The notes beneath the pieces were generated by a model. The model saw only the letters and a program-made list of their open reading frames with translations. It was not told the origin of the DNA and made no database searches. The position numbers and the translations under genes are program-made. Positions 18,700 through 27,643 of a stretch of DNA of 64,000 bases are shown piece by piece. Numbering within the stretch: the first letter of the stretch is position 1; each line of letters opens with the position of its first letter. Origin of the DNA: Acinetobacter sp. A47 (GTDB lineage Bacteria > Pseudomonadota > Gammaproteobacteria > Pseudomonadales > Moraxellaceae); assembly GCF_000805455.1 (NCBI RefSeq), contig NZ_JSUS01000032.1, positions 124,001 to 188,000 of the forward strand, given 5' to 3'.

Positions 18700-19482
18700 A
18701 TGGCTCAAATTATTGCGATTGCAAACCAAAAAGGTGGTGTAGGGAAAACCACGACAGCAGTCAATCTTGCTGCTTCTTTGGCGATCTTGAAAAAACGTGT
18801 CTTGCTGGTAGATATGGACTCACAAGGCAATGCCACCATGGGGTCTGGTATTCAGAAAAATGATTTGCTGTACTCGGTCACCGATGTCTTGCTGGGGGAA
18901 GTCCCGATTGAGACAGCGATTCAAAAGGCGGAAGTCGGTTATAAGGTTTTAGGTGCGAACCGTGAACTTGCCGGGGTAGAGCTTGCCATTGCAGAACAGG
19001 AAGGACGTGAGTTCATTCTGAAAAATGCCTTGCAAGAGGTCGATGCTGCTTTTGATTATATTATTGTAGACTGTGCGCCCAGCTTAAGTCTCATTACTGT
19101 CAATGCACTGGCTGCCGTAAACGGCGTGATCATTCCAATGCAATGTGAATATTATGCACTGGAAGGTCTGGCCGATCTAACGCAGACAATTGACCGTATC
19201 CAGAAAGCCCTGAACCCAGGCCTGGAAATTATCGGGGTGTTGCGGACCATGTATGATGCGCGTAATGCATTGACACGTGATGTATCTGCAGAGCTGGAAC
19301 AATATTTTGGCAAAAAACTCTATGAGACGGTGATTCCCCGAAATGTGCGTCTGGCAGAAGCGCCTGCGCATGGTTTACCGGTGATCTATTTTGAAAAAAG
19401 TTCTAAAGGTGCAGTTTCATATCTGAATCTGGCTGCAGAGTTGTTGAAGAAAAGTAAAGTGAAAAAAGGAAGTGCTGTATGA
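18700..19482 (+). CDS. parA: Chromosome-partitioning ATPase ParA (Soj)
   Basis: A 260-residue deviant Walker ATPase. KGGVGKTT is at residues 11-18 and the second motif IIVDCAPSLSL lies near residue 118. ParA binds DNA non-specifically in its ATP form and moves ParB-parS complexes. The stop overlaps the parB start by four bases (ATGA), giving coupled expression. No parS consensus (TGTTNCACGTGAAACA) was found nearby by eye. Confidence 0.95.
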   Translation: MAQIIAIANQKGGVGKTTTAVNLAASLAILKKRVLLVDMDSQGNATMGSGIQKNDLLYSVTDVLLGEVPIETAIQKAEVGYKVLGANRELAGVELAIAEQEGREFILKNALQEVDAAFDYIIVDCAPSLSLITVNALAAVNGVIIPMQCEYYALEGLADLTQTIDRIQKALNPGLEIIGVLRTMYDARNALTRDVSAELEQYFGKKLYETVIPRNVRLAEAPAHGLPVIYFEKSSKGAVSYLNLAAELLKKSKVKKGSAV

Positions 19483-20366
19483 GCATCAAAAAACGCGGAT
19501 TGGCTAAAGGTCGTGGTTTAGATGCGCTATTAGGTTCAATTCAGAAAGAAAAATTGCAACTGGAAGCACAGGCCCTGGATCATGGTCAACTCAAGCAGAT
19601 TGATGTCAATTTGTTGAAGCGTGGCGAGTATCAGCCGCGTCGTTTTATTCAGGAACAGGATTTACAAGAGCTTGCAGCATCGATTGAAAAACATGGTGTC
19701 ATGCAACCGATTGTAATTCGTCCTGTAGATGACGAGCAGCATCCATACGAAATTATTGCCGGTGAACGTCGTTGGCGTGCAGCACGTCTGGCAGGCTTGA
19801 CCGAGGTTCCTGCAATTGTACGTGACCTGAATGATCAGGTAGCGATTGCCTTGGCCCTGATTGAAAATATTCAGCGTCAGGACCTGAACCCGATTGATCA
19901 GGCCATGGCTTTACAGCGTTTTCATGATGAGTTTGGCCTAAGCCATCAGGAAATTGCCGATACAGTAGGCAAGGCCCGCACGACAGTAAGTAATTTGCTG
20001 CGTCTTCTGAGCCTGGCCGAACCGATCAAGGAATTGATGCAGCAGGGTCAGATTGATATGGGGCATGCACGTGCCATTCTGGCTTTGAAAAGCAAAGATC
20101 AGATTTCTGTCGCTAAAATCGTGATTGAAAAAGGATTATCAGTACGTCAAACTGAGCAGTTAGTACGTGAGTGGAGTGAACCAAAACCTGAGAAGGAAAA
20201 GGCACAGATTTCTCCTGACATCGAACAGTTGACTCAAAGACTTTCCGAACGTTTTGGTGCAAATGTGAAAATAGACCATAACCAGAAAGGAAAGGGGAAA
20301 ATGGTTATTCATTACCACTCATTGGATGAGCTGGATGGTATCCTCAATATTTGTTTACCTAACTAA
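19479..20366 (+). CDS. parB: Chromosome-partitioning protein ParB (Spo0J)
   Basis: A 295-residue CTPase/DNA-binding partition protein. The N-terminal KKRGLAKGRGLDALLG, the CTP-binding GERRWRAARLAGL motif, the ENIQRQDLNPIDQA region and a helix-turn-helix (LSHQEIADTVGKARTTVSNLLRLL) appear in order, followed by a C-terminal dimerisation domain. It overlaps parA by four bases and is followed 47 bp later by exbB. Confidence 0.95.
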   Translation: MSIKKRGLAKGRGLDALLGSIQKEKLQLEAQALDHGQLKQIDVNLLKRGEYQPRRFIQEQDLQELAASIEKHGVMQPIVIRPVDDEQHPYEIIAGERRWRAARLAGLTEVPAIVRDLNDQVAIALALIENIQRQDLNPIDQAMALQRFHDEFGLSHQEIADTVGKARTTVSNLLRLLSLAEPIKELMQQGQIDMGHARAILALKSKDQISVAKIVIEKGLSVRQTEQLVREWSEPKPEKEKAQISPDIEQLTQRLSERFGANVKIDHNQKGKGKMVIHYHSLDELDGILNICLPN

Positions 20367-20413
20367 TATTTAGGATGCGTCCTTTTATATTTTAAATATT
20401 ATTGGGGAATAAT

Positions 20414-21043
20414 ATGTGGGAACTTGTGAAAGCAGGTGGCTGGTTAATGCTGCCTCTTATTCTGTCATCAATTTTAACGGTTGCGATTACGATAGAACGA
20501 TATATCCGTTTAAAGCGATCACAAGTTTTACCTCAGGCTTTACGGGTCAGTGCTACTGATGCAGACACCGTGATTGCACAGCTCGCGCAAGAAGAGACAG
20601 CTAACAGTCCATTGGGCCGGATTCTAAAAGCAGGTTATGATCATCAGCATCAGGGTGAGCAGTTTGCCCGTGCACAAATGGAAGCAACGGCGTCGCAAGA
20701 AATCAGCGCCCTAGAGCAAAATATAAACTTTCTTGGTACATTGAGTGCCATAGCGCCTTTATTGGGACTGCTTGGTACGGTGCTGGGGATTATTGAGTCA
20801 TTTCTGGTGATTGATGTCGGTTCTGCCGGGAATGCCAGCATGATGATGCCCGGAATTTCAAAAGCTTTGATCACAACTGCAGTCGGCATGCTAATCGCAA
20901 TTCCTGCAATGGTTGCTTACCGTTATTTTCAGCGGGTCGTGCATGAATATGTAGCAGAACTAGAGCAGCAATCAACCTTGTTTCATGCTGCGCTTTTTTA
21001 TAAAAAAGCAGCTTCTTTACAAGAACACCGTCGTGCAAGCTAA
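20414..21043 (+). CDS. exbB: ExbB/TolQ-type proton-channel protein
   Basis: About 209 residues with three membrane helices (one N-terminal, two in the conserved MotA/TolQ/ExbB domain; NFLGTLSAIAPLLGLLGTVLGIIESF is the hallmark). Together with the next gene it forms an inner-membrane motor energised by proton flow. The ATG at 20414 (MWELVKAGGW) is taken; a TTG at 20402 would add four residues. In many gammaproteobacteria an exbB-exbD pair sits directly ahead of msbA and lpxK, as here, so its partner may be a cell-envelope process rather than TonB iron uptake. Confidence 0.85.
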   Translation: MWELVKAGGWLMLPLILSSILTVAITIERYIRLKRSQVLPQALRVSATDADTVIAQLAQEETANSPLGRILKAGYDHQHQGEQFARAQMEATASQEISALEQNINFLGTLSAIAPLLGLLGTVLGIIESFLVIDVGSAGNASMMMPGISKALITTAVGMLIAIPAMVAYRYFQRVVHEYVAELEQQSTLFHAALFYKKAASLQEHRRAS

Positions 21044-21057
21044 GCCGGGGTGGCATT

Positions 21058-21486
21058 ATGAAGTTCAAGCGCTCTCAAGTTGAAGATATTCATATTAACT
21101 TAACACCCATGATTGACTGTCTGTTATTCATCCTGGTGTTTCTCTTGTTATCTACGACATTTAGCCAGCAAAGCCGTATCAATCTGACCTTGCCAGATGC
21201 GCAGGGAGTTCCACCTAAACAGTTCGATCATAAAATTGAAATCATGGTAGACTCCACAGGGCATTATTCTGTCAATGGTCAGGCATTATCAAGCAAACAG
21301 ATTGCCGATTTAAGTACTGCCATCAAGCAGGTTGCACAAGACCGTCGTGACCTGATGTTTATCATTGCAGCAGATGCAAAGGCATCGCATCAGGATGTCA
21401 TTCGCGTCATGGATGTGGCAGGCCAGCTTGGTTTTGTGAATGTCAACATCAGCACTAAAGTTCCAACTAGAGGTTTTACTGAGTGA
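21058..21486 (+). CDS. exbD: ExbD/TolR-type biopolymer transport protein
   Basis: A 142-residue protein with one N-terminal membrane helix after the conserved INLTPMIDCLLFILVFLL; the aspartate of MID is the proton-carrying residue of ExbD/TolR. The remainder is a periplasmic domain. The stop overlaps the GTG start of msbA by four bases (GTGA), so pump and lipid flippase are translationally coupled. Confidence 0.87.
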   Translation: MKFKRSQVEDIHINLTPMIDCLLFILVFLLLSTTFSQQSRINLTLPDAQGVPPKQFDHKIEIMVDSTGHYSVNGQALSSKQIADLSTAIKQVAQDRRDLMFIIAADAKASHQDVIRVMDVAGQLGFVNVNISTKVPTRGFTE

Positions 21487-23210
21487 GTCAAGATTTTAAG
21501 GTTTATTTACGCCTTTTAGCCTATCTAAAATCTTATTGGGGCGTAGCCTTATTGGTATTGGTCGGTTTTGGGATCAACGCTGCCACAGAGGTATCTGTTG
21601 CCAAATTGCTTAAGTTTATTATTGATGCAATTCAACATGGTAGCCGAACCAATCTGGACTGGTTCCCGGCCCTGATTGTGTTATTGATGTTCTTCCGTGG
21701 TGTTGGCCTGTTCCTTGGCGGATACTTTACCGCTGTGATTTCAAGACGGTTGGTGTTTAGTATCCGTCAGGAAGTCTATGCCAAACTGCTTCGTCTTCCG
21801 GCTCAATACTATCTTGATAATACTTCGGGACATATTAGTGCCAAGCTGATGTATAACGTACAGCAATTAACAGCGGCATCTTCTGATTCTTTACAGACTT
21901 TGGTAAAGGATGGATTAATTGTCATTGGATTGCTCAGTTATCTGTTCTATACCAACTGGCGTTTAACCATCTGTATCATTGTCTTTATGCCTGTGATCGG
22001 GATTCTGGTTCGTGTTGCTGCCAAGCGCATGCGTAAGCTATCCATTCAGGTACAAAATACCATGGGCGATGTAAACCATGTTGTACAAGAAACCATTAAT
22101 GGTAACTCGGTCGTTAAAAGCTTTACTGGCGAGGCCTTCGAGCAGCAACGTTTTTATAAGTCTTCTGAAGAAAACTTGCGTCGTGGCTTGAAAATGGTCG
22201 TGGTTCAGAATATTAATAGCCCGATTGTGCAATTAATTCTATCTTGTGCAATGGCAGTTATTCTCTGGTTAGCTTTACGACCACAGGTGTTTGGCGACAC
22301 ATCGGCTGGTGAATTCGTCTCTTATATTACGGCTGCAGGTTTGATATCCAAGCCTGTTAAAAACCTGACCGACATTAATGAAAAGTTACAACGTGGTTTG
22401 GCAGCAGCCCATTCAGTATTTGAATTGCTCGACCTTCCTGAAGAAGTGAACCAGGGGCAGCTTAAGCCGACCTTGCAGGGCAATATCCGTTTTGATCGAG
22501 CCAATTTGCAATATGCAGATGGAACCCATGCCATTACAGATTTTTCTCTAGATATTCAAGCCGGTCAAACCGTTGCACTGGTAGGCCGTTCGGGTGCTGG
22601 TAAAACCTCTTTGGTCAATATGCTACCGCGTTTTCAAGAACTCAGTAGTGGCCAGATTTATTTTGATGACATTGCAATTCAGGACATTGAGCTTTTATGT
22701 TTGCGTTCACAGATCTCGATGGTGAACCAGCAGGTAGTGTTATTCAACCGTTCAGTGCGTGACAATATTGCTTATGGTCAATTACAAGATGCAAGTGATG
22801 AGCAGGTAATTGCGGCAGCCAAGGCGGCTTATGCCCATGATTTTATCATGAATTTGCCACAAGGTTATGACACCATTCTTGGTGCACAAGGCTTAAACCT
22901 TTCAGGTGGGCAACGTCAACGTCTTGCGATTGCCCGTGCGATTCTGAAAGACTCGCCAATCCTGATTCTGGATGAGGCCACCAGTGCGCTGGATAATGAG
23001 TCAGAATACTTCATTCAACAAGCTTTTGATGAAGCAATGCAAGGCCGTACGACTATCGTGATTGCACACCGTTTATCGACAGTTGAAAATGCCGACCTGA
23101 TTGTGGTGATGGATAAAGGACAGATTATTGAGCAGGGTACACATGCGGAGCTGTTAGCCAAGCAGGGTATGTATTATCAATTGCATCAGCGTAATTTTGA
23201 GGAACACTAA
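21483..23210 (+). CDS. msbA: Lipid A export ATP-binding/permease protein MsbA
   Basis: A 575-residue ABC half-transporter: six membrane helices in the first 300 residues, Walker A GRSGAGKTS at 368-376, then the signature LSGGQRQRLAIARAIL and Walker B PILILDEATSALD. MsbA flips core-lipid A across the inner membrane using ATP. It starts with GTG overlapping exbD and is followed by lpxK after two bases. Family placement as MsbA rests on the lpxK neighbour as well as the sequence. Confidence 0.93.
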   Translation: MSQDFKVYLRLLAYLKSYWGVALLVLVGFGINAATEVSVAKLLKFIIDAIQHGSRTNLDWFPALIVLLMFFRGVGLFLGGYFTAVISRRLVFSIRQEVYAKLLRLPAQYYLDNTSGHISAKLMYNVQQLTAASSDSLQTLVKDGLIVIGLLSYLFYTNWRLTICIIVFMPVIGILVRVAAKRMRKLSIQVQNTMGDVNHVVQETINGNSVVKSFTGEAFEQQRFYKSSEENLRRGLKMVVVQNINSPIVQLILSCAMAVILWLALRPQVFGDTSAGEFVSYITAAGLISKPVKNLTDINEKLQRGLAAAHSVFELLDLPEEVNQGQLKPTLQGNIRFDRANLQYADGTHAITDFSLDIQAGQTVALVGRSGAGKTSLVNMLPRFQELSSGQIYFDDIAIQDIELLCLRSQISMVNQQVVLFNRSVRDNIAYGQLQDASDEQVIAAAKAAYAHDFIMNLPQGYDTILGAQGLNLSGGQRQRLAIARAILKDSPILILDEATSALDNESEYFIQQAFDEAMQGRTTIVIAHRLSTVENADLIVVMDKGQIIEQGTHAELLAKQGMYYQLHQRNFEEH

Positions 23211-23212
23211 TT

Positions 23213-24220
23213 ATGTCAATGGCGCAACGGATTCAGGATGCTTGGAATGAACAAGCTTCATGGCTGGTGGTGTTGCGTCCCTTGTCATGGCTGTACCGGC
23301 TGGGGTTTTGTACCAATCAGGCGCTTTATAAAAGTGGCATCAAGAAGGTATATCAGGCTCCGGTTCCTGTCATGGTGATTGGAAATATCACGGTGGGAGG
23401 TAGTGGCAAGACCCCTTTGCTGATTCAGCTGGTCAAATATTTGCAGCAGCAAGGTGTCCGGGTTGGTGTGATTAGCCGTGGTTATGGCGCTCAGGGACCA
23501 TTTCCGCTTCTGGTTCAGCAAGGTATTGATCCGGGTATTGCTGGTGATGAGCCCTGTCTGATTGTGCAGTCGACCCAAGTGCCTATGGCTGTAGGCCCCA
23601 ATCGTCAAGCTGCGATTGAGCTGTTACTGGAAAAAGAGTCACTCGACCTGATCATTAGTGATGACGGCCTGCAACACTGGGCTTTGGCACGTGACATCGA
23701 ATGGATTGTACTGGATCGGAATCGTGGTTTAGGCAATGAAAAACTATTGCCGGAAGGTTATTTAAGAGAACCAAAGTCACGTCTAAACGGTAGTACTGTC
23801 ATTGAGCATACCAAAGTAGCCGAATCGGAACGCAATATGCATTTGGAGGTGGGGCAGCCTTATCTGCTGAATAATGATACAGATAAGCTGTGGTTTGAGC
23901 CAGGTCAGTACTTTAATGCGGTGGTCGGGATCGGTTTTCCGCAACGTTTCTACCAGACTCTGAACAAGCTGAAAGTAAATCGCTATCAGGCACATGAATT
24001 TCCCGATCATCATGATTATGAAATCAGTGACCTAAGTTTCGATAATTCAGATGCAATCATTACAACTGAAAAAGATGCGGTAAAATTTAAGGCATTATTA
24101 AAGCAACATCCTGAGTTTAATATCCCGATCTGGGTAGTACCGGTTGAAGCGGTTTTATCTCCTGATTGTTATGTACTGTTACGCCAGCAGTTACAGCAGG
24201 TTGGAATTCAATTTTCTTAG
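23213..24220 (+). CDS. lpxK: Tetraacyldisaccharide 4'-kinase LpxK
   Basis: A 335-residue membrane-associated kinase that adds the 4'-phosphate of lipid A. The P-loop GGSGKTPL starts at residue 62 (after VIGNITV), and the LDLIISDDGLQHWAL motif matches the family. It lies in the msbA-lpxK-kdsB run, nine bases before kdsB. Presence of lpxK with msbA, kdsB and lptD means lipid A-based outer membrane synthesis is intact here. Confidence 0.94.
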   Translation: MSMAQRIQDAWNEQASWLVVLRPLSWLYRLGFCTNQALYKSGIKKVYQAPVPVMVIGNITVGGSGKTPLLIQLVKYLQQQGVRVGVISRGYGAQGPFPLLVQQGIDPGIAGDEPCLIVQSTQVPMAVGPNRQAAIELLLEKESLDLIISDDGLQHWALARDIEWIVLDRNRGLGNEKLLPEGYLREPKSRLNGSTVIEHTKVAESERNMHLEVGQPYLLNNDTDKLWFEPGQYFNAVVGIGFPQRFYQTLNKLKVNRYQAHEFPDHHDYEISDLSFDNSDAIITTEKDAVKFKALLKQHPEFNIPIWVVPVEAVLSPDCYVLLRQQLQQVGIQFS

Positions 24221-24229
24221 AGAACTATC

Positions 24230-24991
24230 ATGAAGCACATCGTTATTCCTGCTCGCTTTTCGAGCTCTCGGTTACCGGGAAAACCCTTACTTCTTATTCA
24301 TGGTCGTCCGATGATCTTGCGGGTGGTAGATCAGGCAAAAAAAGTGTCCGGTTTTGATGATCTGTGTGTCGCAACAGATGATCCGCGTATTGCAGAGATC
24401 TGCCGTGCAGAAGGTGTCGATGTAGTGTTAACTGATCCTGAGCATCCATCAGGTACAGACCGCTTAAGTGAGGTTGCCCGTATTAAAGGCTGGGCAGCGG
24501 ACGATATTATTGTCAATGTACAAGGGGATGAACCTTTATTGCCCGCTCAACTGGTTCAGCAAGTGACCCAGCTTTTGGTTGATCATCCGCAATGCTCCAT
24601 GTCGACATTATGTGAACCGATTCATCAAATGGAAGAGTTCCAGCGTGACAGCATTGTAAAAGTGGTTATGAATAAGCGTAATGAAGCACTTTATTTCAGT
24701 CGTGCAACGATTCCGTATGATCGTGATGGTGCCAAGCAGGTGGAGCAGAAGCTTCATCAGCAGGCGTTCCGGCATTTGGGGCTATATGCCTATCGTGTGG
24801 CGTTGTTGCAAGAGTATGTGACCTGGGAGCAAGGACAGCTGGAAAAGCTGGAAAGTCTTGAACAGTTGCGTGTACTGGAAAATGGCCATCGTATTGCCAT
24901 AGATGTGGCAGAAGCGAACTTGCCTCCTGGTGTCGATACGCAAGCTGATCTGGATCGCCTGAATGCCATGCCTGTGAGTGCATTCGAATAA
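24230..24991 (+). CDS. kdsB: 3-deoxy-manno-octulosonate cytidylyltransferase KdsB
   Basis: A 253-residue enzyme making CMP-KDO for the inner core of LPS/LOS. The start [19 protein letters not shown] is the nucleotide-binding signature; [11 protein letters not shown] and the late [14 protein letters not shown] are also characteristic. The stop codon is followed one base later by the most likely holB start. Confidence 0.95.
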   Translation: MKHIVIPARFSSSRLPGKPLLLIHGRPMILRVVDQAKKVSGFDDLCVATDDPRIAEICRAEGVDVVLTDPEHPSGTDRLSEVARIKGWAADDIIVNVQGDEPLLPAQLVQQVTQLLVDHPQCSMSTLCEPIHQMEEFQRDSIVKVVMNKRNEALYFSRATIPYDRDGAKQVEQKLHQQAFRHLGLYAYRVALLQEYVTWEQGQLEKLESLEQLRVLENGHRIAIDVAEANLPPGVDTQADLDRLNAMPVSAFE

Positions 24992-24992
24992 G

Positions 24993-25979
24993 ATGATGGT
25001 CGAGATACAAGCAACAACACTCTATCCCTGGCATGCCCAGACCTGGGAGCTGCTCAGCACACGGTTTCCGGATATCGGACATGGCTTACTGTTTTATGGC
25101 AAAAAAGGGTGTGCCAAGAAAGCATTTGCTGAACGTTTTGTCGCCTGGGTCTTGTGCTTGAACAAGCAGGCCCAAGGTGCTTGTGGTGAATGCAGCAGTT
25201 GTCAGTGGCTTAAATCGGATACACATCCGAATTATGTACACATCACTACAGACGAAGAAAATAAAAAGCAAAATGCAAAAATCAGGATTGAAAAAATACG
25301 TGACCTGCTTCCTTTTGTGCAGCAAACCGGAGAAGGATGGCGGGTTGTTGTCATTGAACCGGCGGAAGCATTAAACACAGCTTCGGCAAATGCATTGCTG
25401 AAAACTCTGGAAGAACCCGGTGAACGTGTGGTCCTGATTTTACTGGCAGATCATTATTTGAAGTTGCCGGCCACCATTCGTAGTCGTTTACAGCACTTTG
25501 CTCTGGACCGTTTACATCCTGAGGATGCACAGGCCTTTGTAAAACAGCAAATTCCGGAAATTTCATCGACACAGGTTTCTTTGCTGCTAAATCTGGCAAA
25601 TGATATGCCCTTGACTGCAGTGGAAATTGAAAGAAGTGAATGGCTGCAGAAGCGCGCTGTTTTTCTGTCTGACTGGTTAAAGCTGGTTGTAGAAAAGAAC
25701 ATGCCGCTAAATTATGCCAATAAATGGGCTAAAGAGCTGAGTTCTTCAGAATTTATAACCATGTTTGAATATCTTCTTGGTGACCTGGTCAGCCTGAAGT
25801 TAAACCAGTCGCTGCGTAACACGGACCTAGATTTTAGTCCGCTTGCGGAGTGTTATAGTCTGGAAAGCCTGTTTGCGATTTATTCTGATTTACAGCAAAA
25901 AAAACGAATGCTCGAGCAAAATGTTCAGACTCAGCTGGCTATGGATGAGCTCTTTATTCAGCTCATGAATGTATCTTGA
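24993..25979 (+). CDS. holB: DNA polymerase III subunit delta' (HolB)
   Basis: About 328 residues. A clamp-loader AAA+ fold: the zinc-binding cysteines CGECSSCQW lie near residues 68-75 and KTLEEPGERVVLILL around residue 140 matches the sensor region of DnaX/HolB proteins; the P-loop is degenerate (YGKKGCAKKAFAE), as usual for delta'. Two adjacent ATGs (24993, 24996) are possible starts; a GTG at 24978 would overlap kdsB. A strong terminator follows, separating it from the accessory genes. Confidence 0.87.
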   Translation: MMVEIQATTLYPWHAQTWELLSTRFPDIGHGLLFYGKKGCAKKAFAERFVAWVLCLNKQAQGACGECSSCQWLKSDTHPNYVHITTDEENKKQNAKIRIEKIRDLLPFVQQTGEGWRVVVIEPAEALNTASANALLKTLEEPGERVVLILLADHYLKLPATIRSRLQHFALDRLHPEDAQAFVKQQIPEISSTQVSLLLNLANDMPLTAVEIERSEWLQKRAVFLSDWLKLVVEKNMPLNYANKWAKELSSSEFITMFEYLLGDLVSLKLNQSLRNTDLDFSPLAECYSLESLFAIYSDLQQKKRMLEQNVQTQLAMDELFIQLMNVS

Positions 25980-26008
25980 GATATCCCTGACCAAATAAAT
26001 GTTTCAGC

Positions 26009-26055
26009 AAGAGAATGCCTGAATTATATGGCATTCTCTTATTTTGTTTTTTTTA
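26009..26055 (+). terminator. Intrinsic terminator after holB
   Basis: AAGAGAATGCC pairs with GGCATTCTCTT over a ten-base AT loop and is followed by ATTTTG and a run of eight T residues. It ends the transcript that includes holB. Confidence 0.9.
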
Positions 26056-26161
26056 TGTAAAAATTGTAATTAAAGTGTACCAAGCTCTTTAAACCTTGAT
26101 TAAAAAAGAATATAAAATGTGAATAACTTCACAATAATATTAAAAAACAAGGAATATAGAG

Positions 26162-26467
26162 ATGAAAATAAAATCGATCATGATTCTGTTGGCACTTTTA
26201 ACTTTGCCTGGCATTACCTTCGCTGAACCGAAGTTCGTGTCAAATATTAATGGGTCATCTTTTGTGATTAATGCTTCCAATGCAGGTTCTCAAGCCTACG
26301 AATGTGTATATAGCTATTCTTTCAACCATGTGAGAGGATCAGGAGCCAATCAGTTTAGTGGCACACTTTATATTGAAGCCGGGGCAAGTAATATTTCAGT
26401 GATTCGCAGAAACACAGATCAAGTCATTAGCAAGCTGGATTTTGATTACAAATGTACTGAAAAGTAA
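26162..26467 (+). CDS. Small exported protein of unknown function
   Basis: A 101-residue protein with a clear signal peptide (MKIKSIMILLALLTLPGITFA, cleavage after FA-EP). The mature part of about 80 residues is rich in Ser, Asn and aromatic residues in a beta-strand-like pattern and has two cysteines (YECVYS and DYKCTEK) that could form a disulfide, so a small periplasmic or secreted beta-domain is plausible. AAGGAATATAGAG precedes the ATG. I do not recognise the family. It has its own terminator and sits between holB and pilZ, genes that are adjacent in pseudomonads. Confidence 0.7.
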   Translation: MKIKSIMILLALLTLPGITFAEPKFVSNINGSSFVINASNAGSQAYECVYSYSFNHVRGSGANQFSGTLYIEAGASNISVIRRNTDQVISKLDFDYKCTEK

Positions 26468-26490
26468 ACTCATTCATCATCGTGAAAGTT

Positions 26491-26519
26491 AAAACCGCCC
26501 ATCAGGGCGGTTTTTTTTA
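26491..26519 (+). terminator. Intrinsic terminator of the small exported protein gene
   Basis: AACCGCCC ATCA GGGCGGTT followed by eight T residues in total; a strong, compact hairpin. Confidence 0.93.
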
Positions 26520-26635
26520 TGGAATAGCATGTCGCAGTTTAGGGGATATTTTAAATGTGAAAAATTCACATTTTGAGTTGATTGTGCTATTTTTTAGCCG
26601 TATGCAGTGACATACGTACTTTAGGAATGATGGAT

Positions 26636-27145
26636 ATGCAAATAAAAACATTTTGTGTGGGTATGAGTTTGATATGGTTAAGCGGCTGTCAGGCTTTGGA
26701 TAGCGCGATGTCAACAACGGACGGGATCTTGAATAAAACTGGGGATATATTAAGTGGAGACTTTCGCGGTTTAGGGCCTGCCAAGAAGGCGACCTTGTCT
26801 GAAATATGGAGAGACTGGCAACAAAATGAAATTACAGCAAAACGTAAGTGGGATACACAACGTCTGGAAGTACCCGGAATTATTACCCGGATCACCAAAA
26901 CGGGAGAGGTGATATCCCAAAATCAGATTGCGATTATTTTTAAGGACCCTACCAATTCTAGCTGTAAGGGCCAAGCATTAACACGTGATGAATTAAAAGT
27001 GAATATGGATAAGATCAGTCACTTAAAAGTAGGAGATCGTGTTACGGTGACAGGGGTATTGGGAACGACCGAATCGAAATGGTCAGCGCAAAATGAGTGC
27101 TGGTTTTCATTTGACAAGGCGGAAATTATAAAAATAGCGAAATAA
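26636..27145 (+). CDS. Putative lipoprotein with OB-fold (tRNA_anti-like) domain
   Basis: A protein of about 169 residues with a lipoprotein signal peptide ending in LIWLSGC, the lipobox cysteine. After a linker comes a segment of the OB-fold type seen in tRNA_anti-like periplasmic proteins: RLEVPGIITRITKTGE...IAIIFKDP...HLKVGDRVTVTGVLG. Two cysteines (NSSCKGQ, QNECWFS) may pair. ATGs at 26627, 26630 and 26636 are possible; the last has the best distance from AGGA (26623-26626). Function unknown; such domains bind nucleic acid or oligosaccharide-like ligands in other contexts. Probably attached to a membrane facing the periplasm. Confidence 0.65.
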   Translation: MQIKTFCVGMSLIWLSGCQALDSAMSTTDGILNKTGDILSGDFRGLGPAKKATLSEIWRDWQQNEITAKRKWDTQRLEVPGIITRITKTGEVISQNQIAIIFKDPTNSSCKGQALTRDELKVNMDKISHLKVGDRVTVTGVLGTTESKWSAQNECWFSFDKAEIIKIAK

Positions 27146-27157
27146 GTTGTGGTATGA

Positions 27158-27182
27158 ACATGGCAGGGCTTGCTTGCCATGT
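27158..27182 (+). terminator. Possible weak terminator or hairpin after the lipoprotein gene
   Basis: ACATGGCA and TGCCATGT pair over a nine-base loop, followed by CTATAAAAAT rather than a T run. Seen directly; activity uncertain. Confidence 0.35.
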
Positions 27183-27244
27183 CTATAAAAATGAAATTCA
27201 GGTATTTAAAGTTAATAGTATAGAACTGTTCCTATAAGCATCAT

Positions 27245-27622
27245 CAGCCCATATTTTATCCAGCCTTAAAAGTTGTCTGTAGTGTTGTTGCACTGGCTGA
27301 TCTAACCCTGTGGGATCTCTTCAACCTGAACGGACTGATCTTTTTATTGCCTAAAGCCGTGATACTGGTCTTTTGCATTGTCATCTTTTGTAAAACAATG
27401 ATATATATCATTCCAGACAAGAAAGTCATACAACTGCTTTTGAGTACTTGCCTAACCTCACTTATCTCGACATGATTTGTTGTTTACTGGATTGTTTTCT
27501 ATAATTCAGACAAAAGATGGATGTTATTAAAAAATAGTGATGCGTATACAACCGCTCAGCACCGGCTGTGGCCAGGAGTTACGGGGAAAGCGAAACTAGA
27601 TGGTTTATATTTTAAAGATTGA
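27245..27622 (+). pseudogene. Decayed membrane-protein gene (internal stop, no start)
   Basis: One frame reads 76 sense codons from 27245, meets TGA at 27473-27475, and continues for 48 codons to TGA at 27620-27622. The first part is strongly hydrophobic (ALKVVCSVVALADLTLWDLF; LLPKAVILVFCIVIF), the part after the stop continues as one more membrane helix (FVVYWIVFYNSDKRW) and a polar tail. No usable start lies in frame; a TAG precedes the segment, and neighbouring frames carry similar-looking sequence (ISIISPYF), suggesting an additional frameshift. TGG to TGA is the simplest cause of the internal stop. Family not recognised. Confidence 0.5.
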
Positions 27623-27643
27623 GCGTTCAACAGGGGAAAAACG

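Noticed and set aside
18597-18863. 88-codon frame spanning the end of rsmG and start of parA
   Set aside because: Overlaps two conserved genes in another frame; its translated parA part is an out-of-frame reading.
17906-20366. Replication origin and parS sites near rsmG-parAB
   Set aside because: No DnaA-box cluster, no dnaA/gidA neighbours and no parS consensus found by eye in the spaces between genes.
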